Assembly: GCF_001949145.1 (NCBI RefSeq)
Contig: NW_019091576.1
Coordinates: 279,181 to 341,180, forward strand
Length of the DNA stretch: 62,000 nucleotides
Origin: Acanthaster planci
Taxonomy: Eukaryota > Echinodermata > Asteroidea > Valvatida > Acanthasteridae
Direction: 5' to 3'
In this document: piece by piece, positions 37,111 through 50,600 of the stretch
How positions within the stretch are numbered: position 1 is the stretch's first letter
How the letters are laid out: the number at the start of each line of letters is the position of its first letter
The notes under the pieces: model-generated
Told to the model about the DNA's origin: nothing
Databases searched by the model: none
What the model saw: only the letters and a program-made list of their open reading frames with translations
Translations under genes and position numbers: made by a program

Positions 37111-37998
37111 AGTAGAAGGCATGGGGACGGCAGTTTTGTCAAAATCACTGGTATTTAGATGCTGTATGCAAATAGTACATTTGACCTCAAACAGAGTGTT
37201 CACATAACTGTTGCTTTGTTCCATTGGCTATTCCCCTTGAGCAGAAGCACCCCCTCGTTGGTTGAAAAGAGACATATTGCTGGAGACTGTTCCTTATCCT
37301 GGTAGCAAGGAGACCGCATGTTACCACAGCAGGAGCCTCTGCTGCCCGGTAATTTGCGCCCTCCAGCCCTTGGTCCCGCTCAGGGCTTCTTAGGTTTCAG
37401 GGAATTCGGAATAGAAACACTTCTACTGCAGTTATTTTCATATGTAGGCCTATGGTTCTCTCTGCAATGATAAATGAAATCGGCTATTGATATTGCGACC
37501 GTACCCTTCGGCCTGGTCCCAAATGGTCGACTAGACAGTCAAAACCACTCAACGCTCGGGCGGTGTTAGTCGAACTACATGTATATAGTTAACTGTAGTT
37601 GTCGCTCGAGCTTGCTCATTGTTTCAAGCTATGCGTGTACAAATGAATGCTTCTGGCCACCTTTCTGGATTATGCAATACCAACTACATAATACCCTCGG
37701 CACAAAAACACTGCCATATATTTGTGTTTTCCTTTGTTATGTTTGTGTTAATGCGTTTGTTTTTCCTTTAGCACTACGTTTAAGGGTCTATCGACTGTTG
37801 TAAAGCGAAAGCAGAGTTACCTTCCGGTGAGCACTGCTGTAATTTTTATTTTTCACTCATTAACGTTTTCTTTGCTGCGCACTTTTAAAGGACAACATTT
37901 GTAGGAATGGTCCTTTCACGGTCAGACTTTTCTGGCTCTGAGGAATCAGGCGCTTCAACGCCTCAGCTTATATCTCCCCCGTCGGCCAGTAGGCTTTA

Positions 37999-38004
37999 AA
38001 TAAA
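37999..38004 (+). terminator. Poly(A) signal candidate for the RTK gene
   Basis: AATAAA about 0.9 kb after the stop codon. Earlier weaker signals are possible. Confidence 0.35.
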
Positions 38005-39939
38005 GTTTCTCGTAAACACGATCTTCATTTTCTGATTTAGATACCATGTTACAATTGGCACGATTAAATCAAAAGTTGTTGATTGTGTATCACTTTTGCG
38101 ATTACATCCTCTGGATAAGCTACCAGTGCAATAGACATGATTTCTGTATAAATAATTTTTTTTTTGGTTTACAAATAATTGTGGATCCTGTATGCATAAA
38201 TAATTATTTTAACTGCACATTGTAATTCTTGTCATGTTTCAGAGTCCGTACATTATTTAGTGTCTGATCCGGCACACATTCAAATTATCTCGGTGTAATA
38301 AGCTCCATCCTCTTGTTGAGCAGCACCAGAAATCACAGGAAAAAGAATATTCCCACCATACGAATCTAATTTCATTTCATGTGCATGATAATTGCTATAT
38401 TGTATTTTTGATTACGATTCAGAATGTACGATTTTTGTTAAGTTTAGCAATTCCGCTTTTGGCCGCGAAGAAAGTGTCTCAATAGACCTTACTGACTGAA
38501 TGAGGAAATGAATGAATGACAGTGTTTGGAGGGATGACCTTTGCTGTAACTCGGGAGCGTTAACAATGCGTATACCCTCTCTACCTCGTGAACACTCTGG
38601 CTCTGTACCGGTAGGTCATTGCGTCGACAGGCCCAATGGTTTCTCGAGCTCAGGTCTTGCTCGACACTGAATGGCACTGTACGTACAAGTGTAGGGCACA
38701 ACCTACAGGCAGTCAGCACTGTTGCTCCCTGTTCCAAGACACTTGTAGCGAGAGAAGACGACAAGGATATCGCTTGTTTTGTAACACAGCTGAGGTCGAA
38801 TGTTCAACATCCCCCGGTTGTCATTTTCCACCCTTTGTATCATGACACCGATCGCAAGCAAGTTGCATTGCAATCACTGTGAAAAAAAGGACTGCAAACT
38901 GTAACATGCATAGAGACCGGCCAATACTTGGCGCAAAAGCGAACTGAACAGCGAGTTTGTGACGTCAGATCAAACATTTTGCAAAAGTTCAACACGTTTG
39001 AACTCGAACGAAAAATCGCTGCAATTTTTTGTGACGTCAAAAATTAATTGCTTTGCTTTCACACTCGCCCGTAGTATGAACCGGCGTTAACTCGTTCCTC
39101 CTGATTTCGAACGTAGTGACGGCGAATGCTAGCTTAGGCTAAACTCACACGTACCACTTGTACGTAAATATTACGTCAATCAATTTGACTTGTGCTTTGG
39201 ATAATAATGCAAGTTATAATAAGCACTTAAAAATTTTATCAACGATTTCTCGATAGTTTTAAAAGTAGGCTATACCTTGTAACGTGTACAATAATTGTTC
39301 CATAATTGTATGGTGCTTTACATATTGCATTCATGTTGTGAAACTCTTACGAATAGAAGTACTATCTTTGCCTACATAAACAGACATTAGGGGCGATATA
39401 ATTTCTTACATGGCTCCTAACGTTTGCTAAACACAACAGTTTAGCATTTTGATATTGTTTTCATTTCGCAGGTGACATTATTTTAGGAAATTTATCTCCC
39501 GCGGTGGGAGCTTAGATTCCTGAAAGATAGTCAGTAATGAACACTGGTGCCTCTCATGCTCCGTCCTTGATTGAGGCATTCATTTTAAAACTTCGAAACA
39601 GAAATCCGGTGAACAGTATGCTCGTAGCTTGCTGATTTCAATCGCCTCTGCGAAGCAATACTTGTGATCTTGATAATTGCCTTATGATGTTACAAAGTAC
39701 CGGTAGCCTACTTCCTGAAAGAGAAACACTTTTATTCCTGAGTACATACATTTCACGGGCAGTCGTTGAAGAGTGTAAAGCACCGGACGCTAAACTGCGG
39801 CGTAACAGGTACAGGCGGGTTCGTTTGTCTTTGTTTCTCCCTGATAGGAGGTGAATAAACTCGGCCGGCTACAAGCACCGGCCGTCGCCCTTCTTCCGTC
39901 AACAAGAAATTAGGGAAGAATAATAACAATTAACACCCG

Positions 39940-40160
39940 CTCAATGACTCGTCAACAGTTCCCCGGGCCGAGCAAGGTCCCTCCCCCGCCTGGGTATTGG
40001 GGGGTGAGCACACGGCGCTGCTGAGCCGAGCGCGTGGAAGGGCACGAGCCGGCGGGGCCCGCGGGGCATGTCCCCCGGTACTGCGGTAGATAACCCAGCC
40101 GGGACTCGCGTTCCCGGTAATTCGTATCAGGTTCGCGGCACGATTCCGACGAAGGCCGGA
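39940..40160. promoter_or_regulatory. GC-rich island 1
   Basis: CG-dense patch in AT-rich DNA with many CCGG and CGCG words, flanked by AATTAACA and TTAATTATTAA. Unmethylated island or conserved enhancer is inferred. Confidence 0.3.
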
Positions 40161-41724
40161 AGATTGATTTTCCATTCGCCTCTGAAGCGTGTGCTTGAGA
40201 AAATTATTTGCAAATGGAAGGGCGGAAAGGCACCCAAGGGGCTTTTCAAGGATTCATACCTACAGAGGAATGTTTCCGTTCCTTTGTCGGCTGCTAATTG
40301 CGAGAAATGTTCAATGTAACTTAATTATTAAAAAGAAAAAAAAAGTCCTGTAATCACACACCAAAACCAAAAGTATAATGTAAAACGGAATCATGAAATT
40401 TTGATAAAGGCTTGAAACTTTTACCGTAGGGATCTAACACAATATACTTAATAACATCGAACCACAAGCCTTTGATTATGGTGTTAGTTTGACAAAGAGC
40501 AAAAGTTTGAAACAGAAAACAACTTGTACACAGACAGTGCCTAATACCCTAAACCTCAACGTCTCCAGTTTTAAAACATTTTCAAGTAATTCTCTGCTCT
40601 CTGCGTGATATGAAGACCTTCATTTTATTGCCTTTTCATAATAAACCAAAGGTCCTGGGAGTAATTATAAGTTAATAAGCAAAGACTCTTGAAGTTATTT
40701 AACAGCGGGATTGTTAGTATACTTTTTTTGTCGTAACTCAGATTGTGATATTCCATGTTTTTGGTTCTGGTTGCTACGAGTGCTGACAACTAGCAAACGC
40801 TAATTTGCAGCTTGCAGGCAGACCATGCAGACCTTAGAAGAGAAATAAGTCCATAGGTCTACAACGATCTTCATTAATATCGGGGAAGATTCGTCAGCGA
40901 CTACTACAGACGTCCCCTCGGGTCAATTTTCTGTTTACAATTCGACCATGAACCACTGGATTTGTTCTTACTCGGCATAATGAGTGTAGGAACCTCGTTT
41001 CAAACGCATATACCTATTTCATCCGTAACTGTTTAGCCAACTCTCAGCAGAATATACAAACAAATGCTTTGGCAAAACATGGGCTTAAGAAAGCGACAAT
41101 ATAAAATATCCGATGTTATACATAATTACAATTCAGCATTGCATTCTTTTCATGAAATGCTACACAGCTTAAGTAATTAAATTAATTTGGGAAATGTTAA
41201 ATTTGATTCCTCTTGCTCAATGTAGAAAAGGTACGACTTATGAATGCTCGTTTGGCATTTAATTTGTTCAGAATTGAGAGTACCGATTGGACATAAATCA
41301 GTCGTCGTGAGTCAGCCAACCAACGTGGGAAGCGGCTACTGTTGGTGTTGTCTCGGGTTAGCGTCCCTGCGGGCGGGTCCTCATCGGCGACTCTTTGACG
41401 AGTGAACCGTGGCGCTGTGCTAACTCATGACGGCCTCAAGTGGTTTATTGCGTTGTGCATCGGTGCAGAGTCGAGTACATGACACATGATTGGCGGCACA
41501 CCGCGTCAAGATAATGCAGGTGGATGTGTTTCGGTGAAGCGACATTTGGACACGGTGCAGCGGTGCATGATATGAACGAACTTGCGCTGCGGCGTGTAGA
41601 AACATTTCTGACAGGTTGACAAGAGTCGTGCTGTGCATGTTCGAATGTGATCGACCTTCGACATGCTGCAGTCAGAGGGCGATGTCAGCCTCCAGATAAT
41701 GCGATGATACAATAATAAACGACC

Positions 41725-41895
41725 AGTAATATTTACTCGTAAACCAAACCTAACTAAGCCCAACCAAACCTAACGAAACCAAGTATCAAACCAAACCCAA
41801 AAAAGAATAAGGCAGAACAGGAAACCCTCCCAAAACAAACACAAACCAGAGTAAATAATAAAGAATAACAAAAATCTCAACAACCAAATAAAAGA
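41725..41895. repeat. A-rich low-complexity tract (AACCAAACC-type)
   Basis: Interrupted AACCAAACC and AACCTAAC units, about 170 bp. Confidence 0.7.
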
Positions 41896-42796
41896 AGAGT
41901 TGATTCACACGATTTCAAACTTCACTCTGATTGATCTGATTTGTATATACAAATCAAAAATATACTTAATATGAAAACACATTAAGTATTATACTTGTAC
42001 CAAAGCGACTGCTCGTGTGTACTCGCATCAGCCATCGACCTCGGCAGGAATTCCGAATGTTGGAGCACGAGAGGGCAATAAACAGCGAGAGCGAGGCTCT
42101 CAAGCCTAACGGGGACTACAGCCTGTCAGAGCCATTCAGACGTCACGCCGGGACGATGACCATCTTTGTCTCTTTCCATCGGTCAGTTGTTGCTTGTGGT
42201 CGGGACAGGGCCTGGAGCAGTGTCCTACTGGTCAGTTACTCGTCCTGATGTCATTCACTATAGACAACTTCTTTCTAACCTTGTACTTCGATGAGTACTT
42301 CCAAATTATGGATAAAAAGTCATGTCACCTTCATTTTCCAGATGAAGACAAAAAATACAAGCAAATTAAAAAAAATGAGGAGTCTATACCTCCCATTATA
42401 GCTAGGCTCTTTGCTATTTCAGGGTTTTCAATAAACGATGTGGATTCAGGGAACACGATCTAAAATGGCCGGATTTCTTGAGTAAAGTCCAAAACAAAAT
42501 ATGCGTGAGAGACATTATGACATTGAAGCGGGTCTGTCACATCGCACAGTGTAACTTATACACTTTTTGCCTTTCAGTCAACGTTTGCTCTGACCCCCAT
42601 TTGTCACAAAAATATTCTGCACTTGCTTAAAAAGTGAAAGAGTTGACCCATTCCACTAAAAATGGTTTTTAGATTTGTCCCGTTTGGAATTCCCGTAGAA
42701 AATAGGGAGTTGCTCCCCCTCTCCAAAAAAAAAATCCTGGCTGCGCCCTATGAGAAAATCAGTTTTTTTTTTCAACTGCAAAATAAAAGCACAATG

Positions 42797-43300
42797 TATG
42801 GTGGCCCTGGAGGGACATCAAACATCGCAAATATCTTTCCAAATAATTCCGATAAAATTTGCGATGTTGCACATTGTATTGCATACCTTGTCGCATAGTT
42901 TGCTTACATGTATTTGTTTTCGGCTGTTTTGTCAAGAGCCTGGGGGTAGAGGAGTTGTTTGGATTCTAGCCTCCGTTTTGTTTGTGCGTGTACGGGAATT
43001 TGTAGTCTGGTACGTTTGGTATGGGCCAAGAAGTAAGAAATCTTCCAAGTTCATCTTGATCTCAACAACTTTTTATATGTTCAGGGTAAGCGTCAGCGGC
43101 GCCGCCAGTTAATCGCGCCAAATTTAATTTATCTCTTCGATTCAGTGTATTAATGTGCATGCGTCCGCTCAGTACCAGACTACAAATACCCGTACACACG
43201 CACAGAACAAACGGAGGCTAGAACGTGCGACATCGCAATTTTTTAAGCACATATTTGCAAAGCTGTTTGCAATGTCTGACGTCCCTCCAGGGCCACCATA
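42797..43300. repeat. Long fold-back element, family E
   Basis: About 504 bp. The termini TATGGTGGCCCTGGAGGGAC and GTCCCTCCAGGGCCACCATA are exact complements. The inner arms (TCTAGCCTCCGTTTTGTTTG, GTAGTCTGGTAC) also pair with the right half. A remnant non-autonomous DNA transposon is likely. Confidence 0.85.
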
Positions 43301-43979
43301 ACAATATCTTGTAACTAACTGATTTTGGTACAATTTGATGAGTCTGAAATCTTCATTCACCGAAAGACACAGGAGCTAAAGTCGTCGGCCCAACTGAAGA
43401 TCACTTTGCAAGAGGGGGATAAACAAGGGAAAATCTAAAGCTGCTGAGTACCTTGTTTTCGCAAAAACAGTGTGGAGGTGTGTAAGACCCGCTTCTCTCT
43501 AGCTTGACTTTAGAGGTGAGCCGCGAAAATATACTGGTTGGGTCTGGGGTCCAAAGACTATATGACGCTTATGTAACAGTGGACCTGCGAAATGATGGAC
43601 ACATACCGAAACGCTGGGAGAAGCAAAATTGGGATCGGAAATGGACCGTATCGTGAGCGCTGACAGAACAGACCATGGACAGGAAACGAGAATTTCGAAT
43701 GCTGTGTTACAGATATGAAACTGAAAGTCCAGAATGAGAAATTGTCTTATTATTGCTTCGTATCTGTATTCTGTAAATTAAACCTAACCAAAAAAAAAAG
43801 ATTTTTACAACAAATACACCTTCCCAGAACTAGAACCTCCGAATGTCATATTAGCAATGGATGACACGTTGATGATAAAGTCCAGCCGTGGAATGCCCTA
43901 GATTCCCTCTTCAGTGAACGAAACAGATAAATATGAAGGATTTTTTTTTGACATGCAAGTAAATTCTTGGTGTTTTGCC

Positions 43980-44180
43980 GACGGGGTTGCGCGAAGGAAA
44001 GACGAGAAAGCCGACCCGCGGTCACCAGACCACCATCTTCACGTCTACCCCGAGCCAAAGCAAAACTGACAAATCTTCGTCTCCTGTGAATCTCCGGGCC
44101 CGGCTCAACGAAAGAGGCCCACAACGGGCGGCAGGGAAAAGCCGCGGGCCCCGTGACGACGCTCGGATGGGCCGGAGATT
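43980..44180. promoter_or_regulatory. GC-rich island 2
   Basis: CG-dense patch. A plus-strand frame crosses it (basic, low complexity) but has no splice or domain support. Confidence 0.25.
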
Positions 44181-44884
44181 TGAAACCGATTGCCCCCGAT
44201 ATATGCCAGCTTATATATCGACAGCCGGGTTTGATGCGTGCCAAGCTCACTCTCTGGCCAGCCGCATTACACTTGGATTTAAATGTTTGGTAGACTTAAA
44301 GGAACCACACAATTGCAAACGAACGACAGAGCATTTCTCACAATATAAACCAGGGATAGACTTACAAGATTTACAAATACATTGCAACTGAACGTCATGT
44401 TATCCAGGGAGGTTAAAAGCTCTGGAAATTGTGTGGACTATTGAACACCTGTTCGGACGTCCCTTATTGCGTTGTTTCCCTTTAAACGGGGTACTGAAAA
44501 TGATGACACATTTCTCTTGAAATCCAAAGACCTGCTCTATAAATGCAACAGTGTGAAAAACCCACACTCAGAAAGAGCGAGTCCTTTTTATAACCACTCC
44601 AAAACAGTGAAAAAACAACTCCAAAATAGTGCAAGTTCCAGTTGACAATTAAGTTTCTATTCGCGTCAGCTGCTTCAATGAGGTGTGGCGATTCTACGGT
44701 ATCCGGAATCCCTTCTGTTTCTACCCATCACACCTCGTTAATTAATCGTAACTCGGGCAAACCTTTAATTAAATGCACAGACCCGTGAGGCCTAATATGC
44801 TAAGCTATTTAAGGCTATAATCCATCTGTTCTGATAGAAACTTGGTAAATTAGGCACATGCTTTGGTCCTTATCAGTGTTGCAG

Positions 44885-45080
44885 TCGAGTGCATCCCACG
44901 TCCCTTCAAAAGTTCAATCACAAGCCCCTCACGTCATGAGGCCAGTCATAAGCAACGGGGTGAACAATGACAAAGGAATGCTTTTGTCACAGCTCATTTG
45001 AATAGCTTGGGAATTGGCTTAAGACGGAATGACCTGTGATGGACTTGTGACAGACTTACAAGGACTTGTGATGGACTCGA
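44885..45080. repeat. Palindromic element family C, copy 2
   Basis: Ends TCGAGTGCATCCCACGTCCC and GGACTTGTGATGGACTCGA; centre GCTTTTGTCACAGCTCATTT identical to copy 3 at 57211-57436. Confidence 0.8.
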
Positions 45081-45559
45081 ATACAACACAGATCCTAATT
45101 TGTTAGTGTGTTGAAGATGACCAGAGACCCAACGCTTACCGATCTAAGTTTCTACTGTTCCTTTAAGCCCAGATGTACGTCACGAGAGCCCTATGGCTGG
45201 TTGCATTTTTTCGTGAGGTTGTCTTTACTCAAATTGGGCAATTTTCCGGGAGATAATTTTTCTCGTTGAGCAATTTCGTCATCAAAACATAATTTGGGGA
45301 GGACATTTAACCCGAGCCTCGATCAAATACGAATTGCACTTTAGATCAACACTTTTTCTCTCCCTCGATCTGCAACGCACTTGTGAGGTCCCGTTTTCCA
45401 GACTAGTCCCATGATTTAAGGCAGGCATATATGAGAGGGTGGTCCGGAATCAGGTCTGCTTCTTCAAGTGCTTTGCCGCAGCGCAGCAGCTTGATAAACC
45501 AATAAATTCAATTTCATAAAATGGAGGGACACTTTTATTCCCTGCTCTCTTTCGCTGAC

Positions 45560-45800
45560 TTTTTTTTCCTGCGTCGTTACCACGACGCGCTGCCGGTCGC
45601 AATTCCGGAGAAAAACATTTGCTTGGAAATTCAATTTGCCCCGGCTAATGAATAGATGTTGTGACTGAAGCGAGTGGCGGTCGAGGGGACGCGGGAGCCC
45701 GGCCGCGGCGGTAGGCCGAGGACCACGGTTTAGCGCGCACGGCGCGGAGGGGAAGTGGCCCCGTACTTACCGAGCCGCTAATGGGAAGTTAAGGGGGGAC
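45560..45800. promoter_or_regulatory. GC-rich island 3
   Basis: Very CG-rich (GCCCGGCCGCGGCGG), flanked by GGCTAATGAATAG and CCGCTAATGGG. No coding frame is supported. Confidence 0.3.
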
Positions 45801-46059
45801 GCCCAGCCGTGCCAACCGAGCAGCGGCCGACCACACAGGCTTTAAACTCCCTGGCAGAAATGCCCTGTTTTTTCTCATCCGTGAGCTGGAAGTAAAGGGG
45901 AAAAATTCAGGTGTGAAGAGGACAAGGTGAGATGTACTTTGCACGCGGTGAGGTCTAGCCCAGCGCAGACGACCGTTGCCTGTGGGTTTCACTTCAATAC
46001 AAAGGACCGGGTTTGTTTGGGGGAAATCAAAGGATCAGCACGTACATCCATATATATAT

Positions 46060-46180
46060 AGAGGGTTTGTATGGCGACCATCTTGCAGGCCAGTGTATTT
46101 GATTCACAGGGTATGCACAAAGGATATTTCCCTAGGAACAACAGGACTGCCCTGCAAGATGGCTACTACGCTAAACATCC
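46060..46180. repeat. Palindromic MITE-like element, family A, copy 2
   Basis: AGAGGGTTTGTATGGCGACC at the left; CTGCAAGATGGCTACTACGC at the right. About 121 bp, preceded by a TA run that may be a target-site remnant. Confidence 0.8.
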
Positions 46181-46916
46181 ATTGACAAAATAAACCCAAA
46201 GGTTTTCACATAGAATTCAAATAAAACATCTTACCGCTCCTAGACAAGTAATTTGGTGCATCAAACACTGTTTCACTGGTTGAACATGTGAAACTGGTTC
46301 TTGTGCGGTAAAACGCAAAGTTTTGTAGACGGAGGGCAAGGAAACTGGTACTTTTTGAAAGGGTTGTCCATTGCTTTCTTTCGGATTTTACTAAACGTGA
46401 AAGGACCCTCCCCAAAAAAATGTTACTCGGACCTGTCACCTGTTTTTTTCACACTTTGAATTTTATGAGATTAATGTAGAGGCAACATGTTTTTGTCCAA
46501 ACAGACGACGTACTACAGGCAAGATATTTCAGTTAAACCACACTGTTGTACTCCGTCAGTGATTCTTCAATGATATTGAAAGCATGCATTGCATAAACAT
46601 ATTTTTTAGTGATTATTATGCAAATTTTGGCTATGCTTCTGACGCAGTCCATTGTGCCAAGTCTCATGAATTATTCATGATGGGATGCCTTCCGATACTC
46701 CTTTTTCAATTAAAAGTGAATTCAATTAGTATCAGATATCGGTAGTATTGTTTTGTACGATACTGTTACGCTACAATTATCGTACGATTTAAATAGATCA
46801 ACTTTCAGACACGGACTGCAGACCAATCTTAAAATTCCTCTTTTTGTCTTGGACATGAGAAGAAGCCTTCTTCGCTCGATGTAGTGTGCAGTAGTGTCTA
46901 ACATAATTAGAAACTG

Positions 46917-47206
46917 CGTTGATGATTGGGTTCTAGTGTTGCACGGGCATAGGAAACGGAGCTGATTTTTCTTTCTTTTTTTTCAGTGCCGGCGATTCAC
47001 AACAGTGTGCCTTCAAGAGTTTGCAATGCGTTGGCCGATCACAACTGGCAAAGTCTGTAGATCCTTTCCAAATGCGCCTCGGGTCGACAGATTTCAGAGG
47101 CGCACTATTGTGTGAGTCGCCCGTATTAGACAGTGCATTGTTGATCGGGTTCAAATTTTGCAAGAGCAGAGAAAACTGAGCTGATTTTTTTTTTCAGTTT
47201 ACATGC
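46917..47206. repeat. Imperfect tandem duplication
   Basis: GTTGATGATTGGGTTCTAGT...GAGCTGATTTTTCTTTC recurs about 215 bp later as GTTGATCGGGTTCAAATTTT...GAGCTGATTTTTTTTTTC. Confidence 0.5.
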
Positions 47207-47639
47207 GGGTATCACTAACATAAATTATAGCTCCACGGTCGTTTCGCTATGGTACCGATGCAATCCAAAATGGGCGTCGCCAGGCCACTTTAATGGGAGG
47301 GGGCGACATTTCCCGACAGCCCGTCGACAGGCTTCATGATCGTGACTGTAGTCTGGCTCCCCGACGTGGCACTTGCGTAAGCTCCCCCGTCCATGTCCGT
47401 TCCTAATTGAGGGCGGTAGGGGGATTTTGCCTACAAACTAACTTTTGGGTAAGGGGCATGATAGCTCCACCAGAAGGAATCCTCTAGCGGCGCAAGTGAC
47501 ATCAAATTGCCACTGATTACAACGACGAACCGAACTGAAACCTGTTCCGTTGATTTGTTCTGTTTTCTGCTTTGAGTTAAGTTAGGCTTAATGGAAATTG
47601 GACTGTCCCGAGAAATATGATACAACGAAGGACTGTGAA

Positions 47640-47815
47640 ATTAGCTACAAACTTTTCTTGACAAAAAACAAAAATCACGAAAAACCTAAAACCAAACCAA
47701 ACAAAAAAGCAGAAATTATAATTAAAAGTAAGACAAAAACAGAGACACAATCTAAAAAAAAAAAAAACTACAAAATCATAATCCTAAGACCAAAAATAAC
47801 AATTTCAAAAAATTA
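47640..47815. repeat. A-rich low-complexity tract
   Basis: About 175 bp, mostly A with scattered C and T, ending before ACACCCAATGG. Confidence 0.8.
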
Positions 47816-48959
47816 AACACCCAATGGTCGCTCGGGACCTTACAACAACGAGGCACCAGGCACCTTCCCTCACCGTGAGCCCAGTACCGTGTAGCAATTA
47901 ACCTGCTGAACAAGCACGTGTAGCAGTCGCGGCGTCTCCAACAGCCAAATTAAATCCCAATATTGTTGTAACCCCCGCAGAATGCTGTACACCCCGCGCC
48001 AACAGAGGTGCCGCCCAAATCAAAATACACGGCCTTCGCAATATCATAATATCTTTTTTTCCTAATATTAAAAATAAAAAAAGGAGGCGAGGGCTGGCCC
48101 CGGGTGTTGTTTTTCCTGGGGGGTTACACGCACAGGTGAGCGCTTGTGTTATTTGCGCTGTGCAGGCCGACTTCCGAGGCCAGCGGTGGAGTTTGGTGTA
48201 CAAGTGTGATTGGTGGCCAGCGGCGCCTCCCGCTGGGACGGGAAGATCGCATTTCAACTTGACCGGCAATTAGTTTCCCTTTGCGGCTCTCTGTGTTTCT
48301 TTCTTAAAGCCAGCTTAAAATTGAAAGAAAGCAAAATGTTTAATTATAGAATAAGAACAAGGACGTAATGTTCCCCAATTCTTTCATTCACTGGCCCTTG
48401 TAATTACCCATATAGTTTAAGCAGTTTAGATCATAGGCTACTGAAGCTGTGGAAAGTGATGAAACACTAATGGATAATTCATTCTTCAAAGGCCGGTCAA
48501 GCCGAGTCTTTATATGGACTGTTAGTTGGAAGGTATTGCTGAAAAGAATGATATTCCATAGGTCGCCCGGCAAGACGTCAACTTTTGATCCAATTCTGGT
48601 TCTTGTTTGATCCTTACAACCAATTCATAAAATCAATTAAGTTGAGACTGAAAAATGGATGTCCATAGAAATTTATTTGCCACTGAAAAGTACCCCTTCG
48701 TTGGCGTTTTATTTGATTCAGTTTGCATCTTTAAGTCTTGTTTTCGACGAAGCATGTTTAGTTCAAATTTTAGAATGAAATCGTAGAGACCTTAGTTACA
48801 TTACTTGAAGTAAGAGAGGACCCGTTGTCGCAGTTTTAAATCCAAACATTCTACATCCTTTTTATATTAATAGAAATGTACAACTCAACTGTCGTAGAGA
48901 AATTTGGGATTTTTAATGGAGGTGAGCAACTCCCCCCCCCTTAAAAACAAGGAAACTGG

Positions 48960-49125
48960 AGCGAGGCAGCCTGAGCAGTGCTAAGGGGCCTCGAGGCGTT
49001 GCTCTACCGGCTCAGGTGTACGGGGGAAGGTCGGCAGGGGGCCGCCGTCAAATCGCATCGCCTGTTCCCGCTGCAAACGGGTCCCGGGGACCCCTGATTG
49101 AATCAGTGCCGGTGCCTGGTGTGAG
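48960..49125. promoter_or_regulatory. GC-rich island 4
   Basis: CG-rich patch with GGGTCCCGGGGACCC, a perfect 15-bp palindrome, near 49079-49093. Confidence 0.3.
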
Positions 49126-49527
49126 AAATGTCAGCTTGCGGTCTATTTACGGGCTCGTTAAAAGGAGATGGGGTACATCATTGGTTGATTGCTCTGGAAA
49201 TCAAAGAGGAATCACAGTCAGCTGATTTTGACGCTTCCAGAATAGCTAATGCCGGGGCAATGAATATTCATGTAACAGGTCGAAAAATTTTTATATTTCA
49301 AGATTTCTGTGACATCTCACAGGATCATTAATAAGGTTATGGTGTAACTCAGTGGAACGTGATAACGTGGGATCGTTGTGTACGCAGCAAATTTTAAACC
49401 ACTCGAGGTGATCTATTGGTTGTCATAAAATGAAGAAAGAAAGGGCAGCCATGTCTCAGGTGGGGAAGTATGCAACAGACGGACTGTTCAAACCCATGGG
49501 GGGATTCAGGGGACAAGACAACGCAGG

Positions 49528-49714
49528 CCATAGACAACTGTCATGGGGCAGCCATCTTGATCTTGCACCACGCAAACCAATGCAAACAAACTGAGGCTGC
49601 TGGAAGAGAGAAGTAGTCTGTTCCCTTTTATCAATATGTGAGATTGTACTACTATTGACGATGAGTCCACAGGGAACAAGACAAACATGGCAGCGTCATG
49701 ATAGAGGTCTATGG
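49528..49714. repeat. Palindromic element, family D, full copy
   Basis: About 187 bp with ends CCATAGACAACTGTCATGGG and GTCATGATAGAGGTCTATGG. The inner arms carry GCAGCCATCTTGATC and ACATGGCAGCGTC. Other copies are at 7088-7192 and 27402-27553. Confidence 0.75.
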
Positions 49715-50404
49715 TCCCTCAAAATGTGCATTAATTAATAGGCTATTTGTGGGACGGTACCATTTTCCTTCATTCTCAAAGTGTGTGCCCCCAAAATACA
49801 GCCACGCCCCGGAAAGGTCAAACACTTAAGATTACATGGAGAAATTCTCAACATTTTGACTGTAAAGAAAAAAAAGAGGTTCCTGAAAGCAAGGATCTCT
49901 CCTTGACCAGGTAGCTGATCACTCTGGAGAGGTAATGCTAAACAGGGGTATAGTTTAAAAAAAGAAGAAAAAGTACCGAACTGTCGCGTCATCTTCGAGT
50001 ACTTTGTCCACATTCCAAAAACATAGCCTAATCAAACGTCAGTCACTAGACCTTTTCCCCCCAAAGTATCATATTTCAGGACCCTTTGAAATTCACATGT
50101 ATGGATGGCTCTTAGCTGTGATAGGTAACGTTGTTTAGCTGTTTATTTTCGTCAATTGGGACATTCACGCAGAGTAAAATGTCATTAAATTAATAATAAA
50201 TGCGTTTTGTAGCATGGAACGTAGTTTGGATATAGCTCTTCTCGAAAAAATATGAGTCTTTTTTTTCTGTGTCGGATAACAACTCTTACTTTCCTAATGT
50301 CTATGCAGAGTAAGTTTTTGTGCTTAGAGCGGCCTGTATCTTCAAACTGATAGAGATTTCCCCGAGGATTTTTTTCCTGGGATAAGTCAACTGTTTCCAA
50401 GCAC

Positions 50405-50600
50405 ATGCCCCCTCCCTCCCCCGCGGTGTTCTGCGGCCATCGATACCGGGGCCCCGGTCCCGCCGCGCGAAGTCTTCAGCGGGGCCGGGCCAAATCGCGC
50501 TCTTGCTCGGCCTTCCCCCGGCGTGAGACTTCCCACCTGTGAAAACAAGCGAGGCGGGGCTGTGCGGTCCGTTCGTCCTGCAAAGCCCTTAAGTTGTCCG
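50405..50600. promoter_or_regulatory. GC-rich island 5
   Basis: CG-dense (CCGGGGCCCCGGTCCCGCCG), about 1.6 kb upstream of the eh1-type exon. Candidate promoter or enhancer. Confidence 0.3.

Noticed and set aside
38489-38882. Opposed frames of about 90 codons on each strand
   Set aside because: No exon borders; likely part of an unrecognised repeat.
40068-40319. 83-codon frame in GC island 1
   Set aside because: Long frames are expected in CG-rich DNA; no splice sites or known domain.
47898-48269. 123-codon minus frame
   Set aside because: Mixed composition, crosses an A/T-rich run and has no family resemblance.
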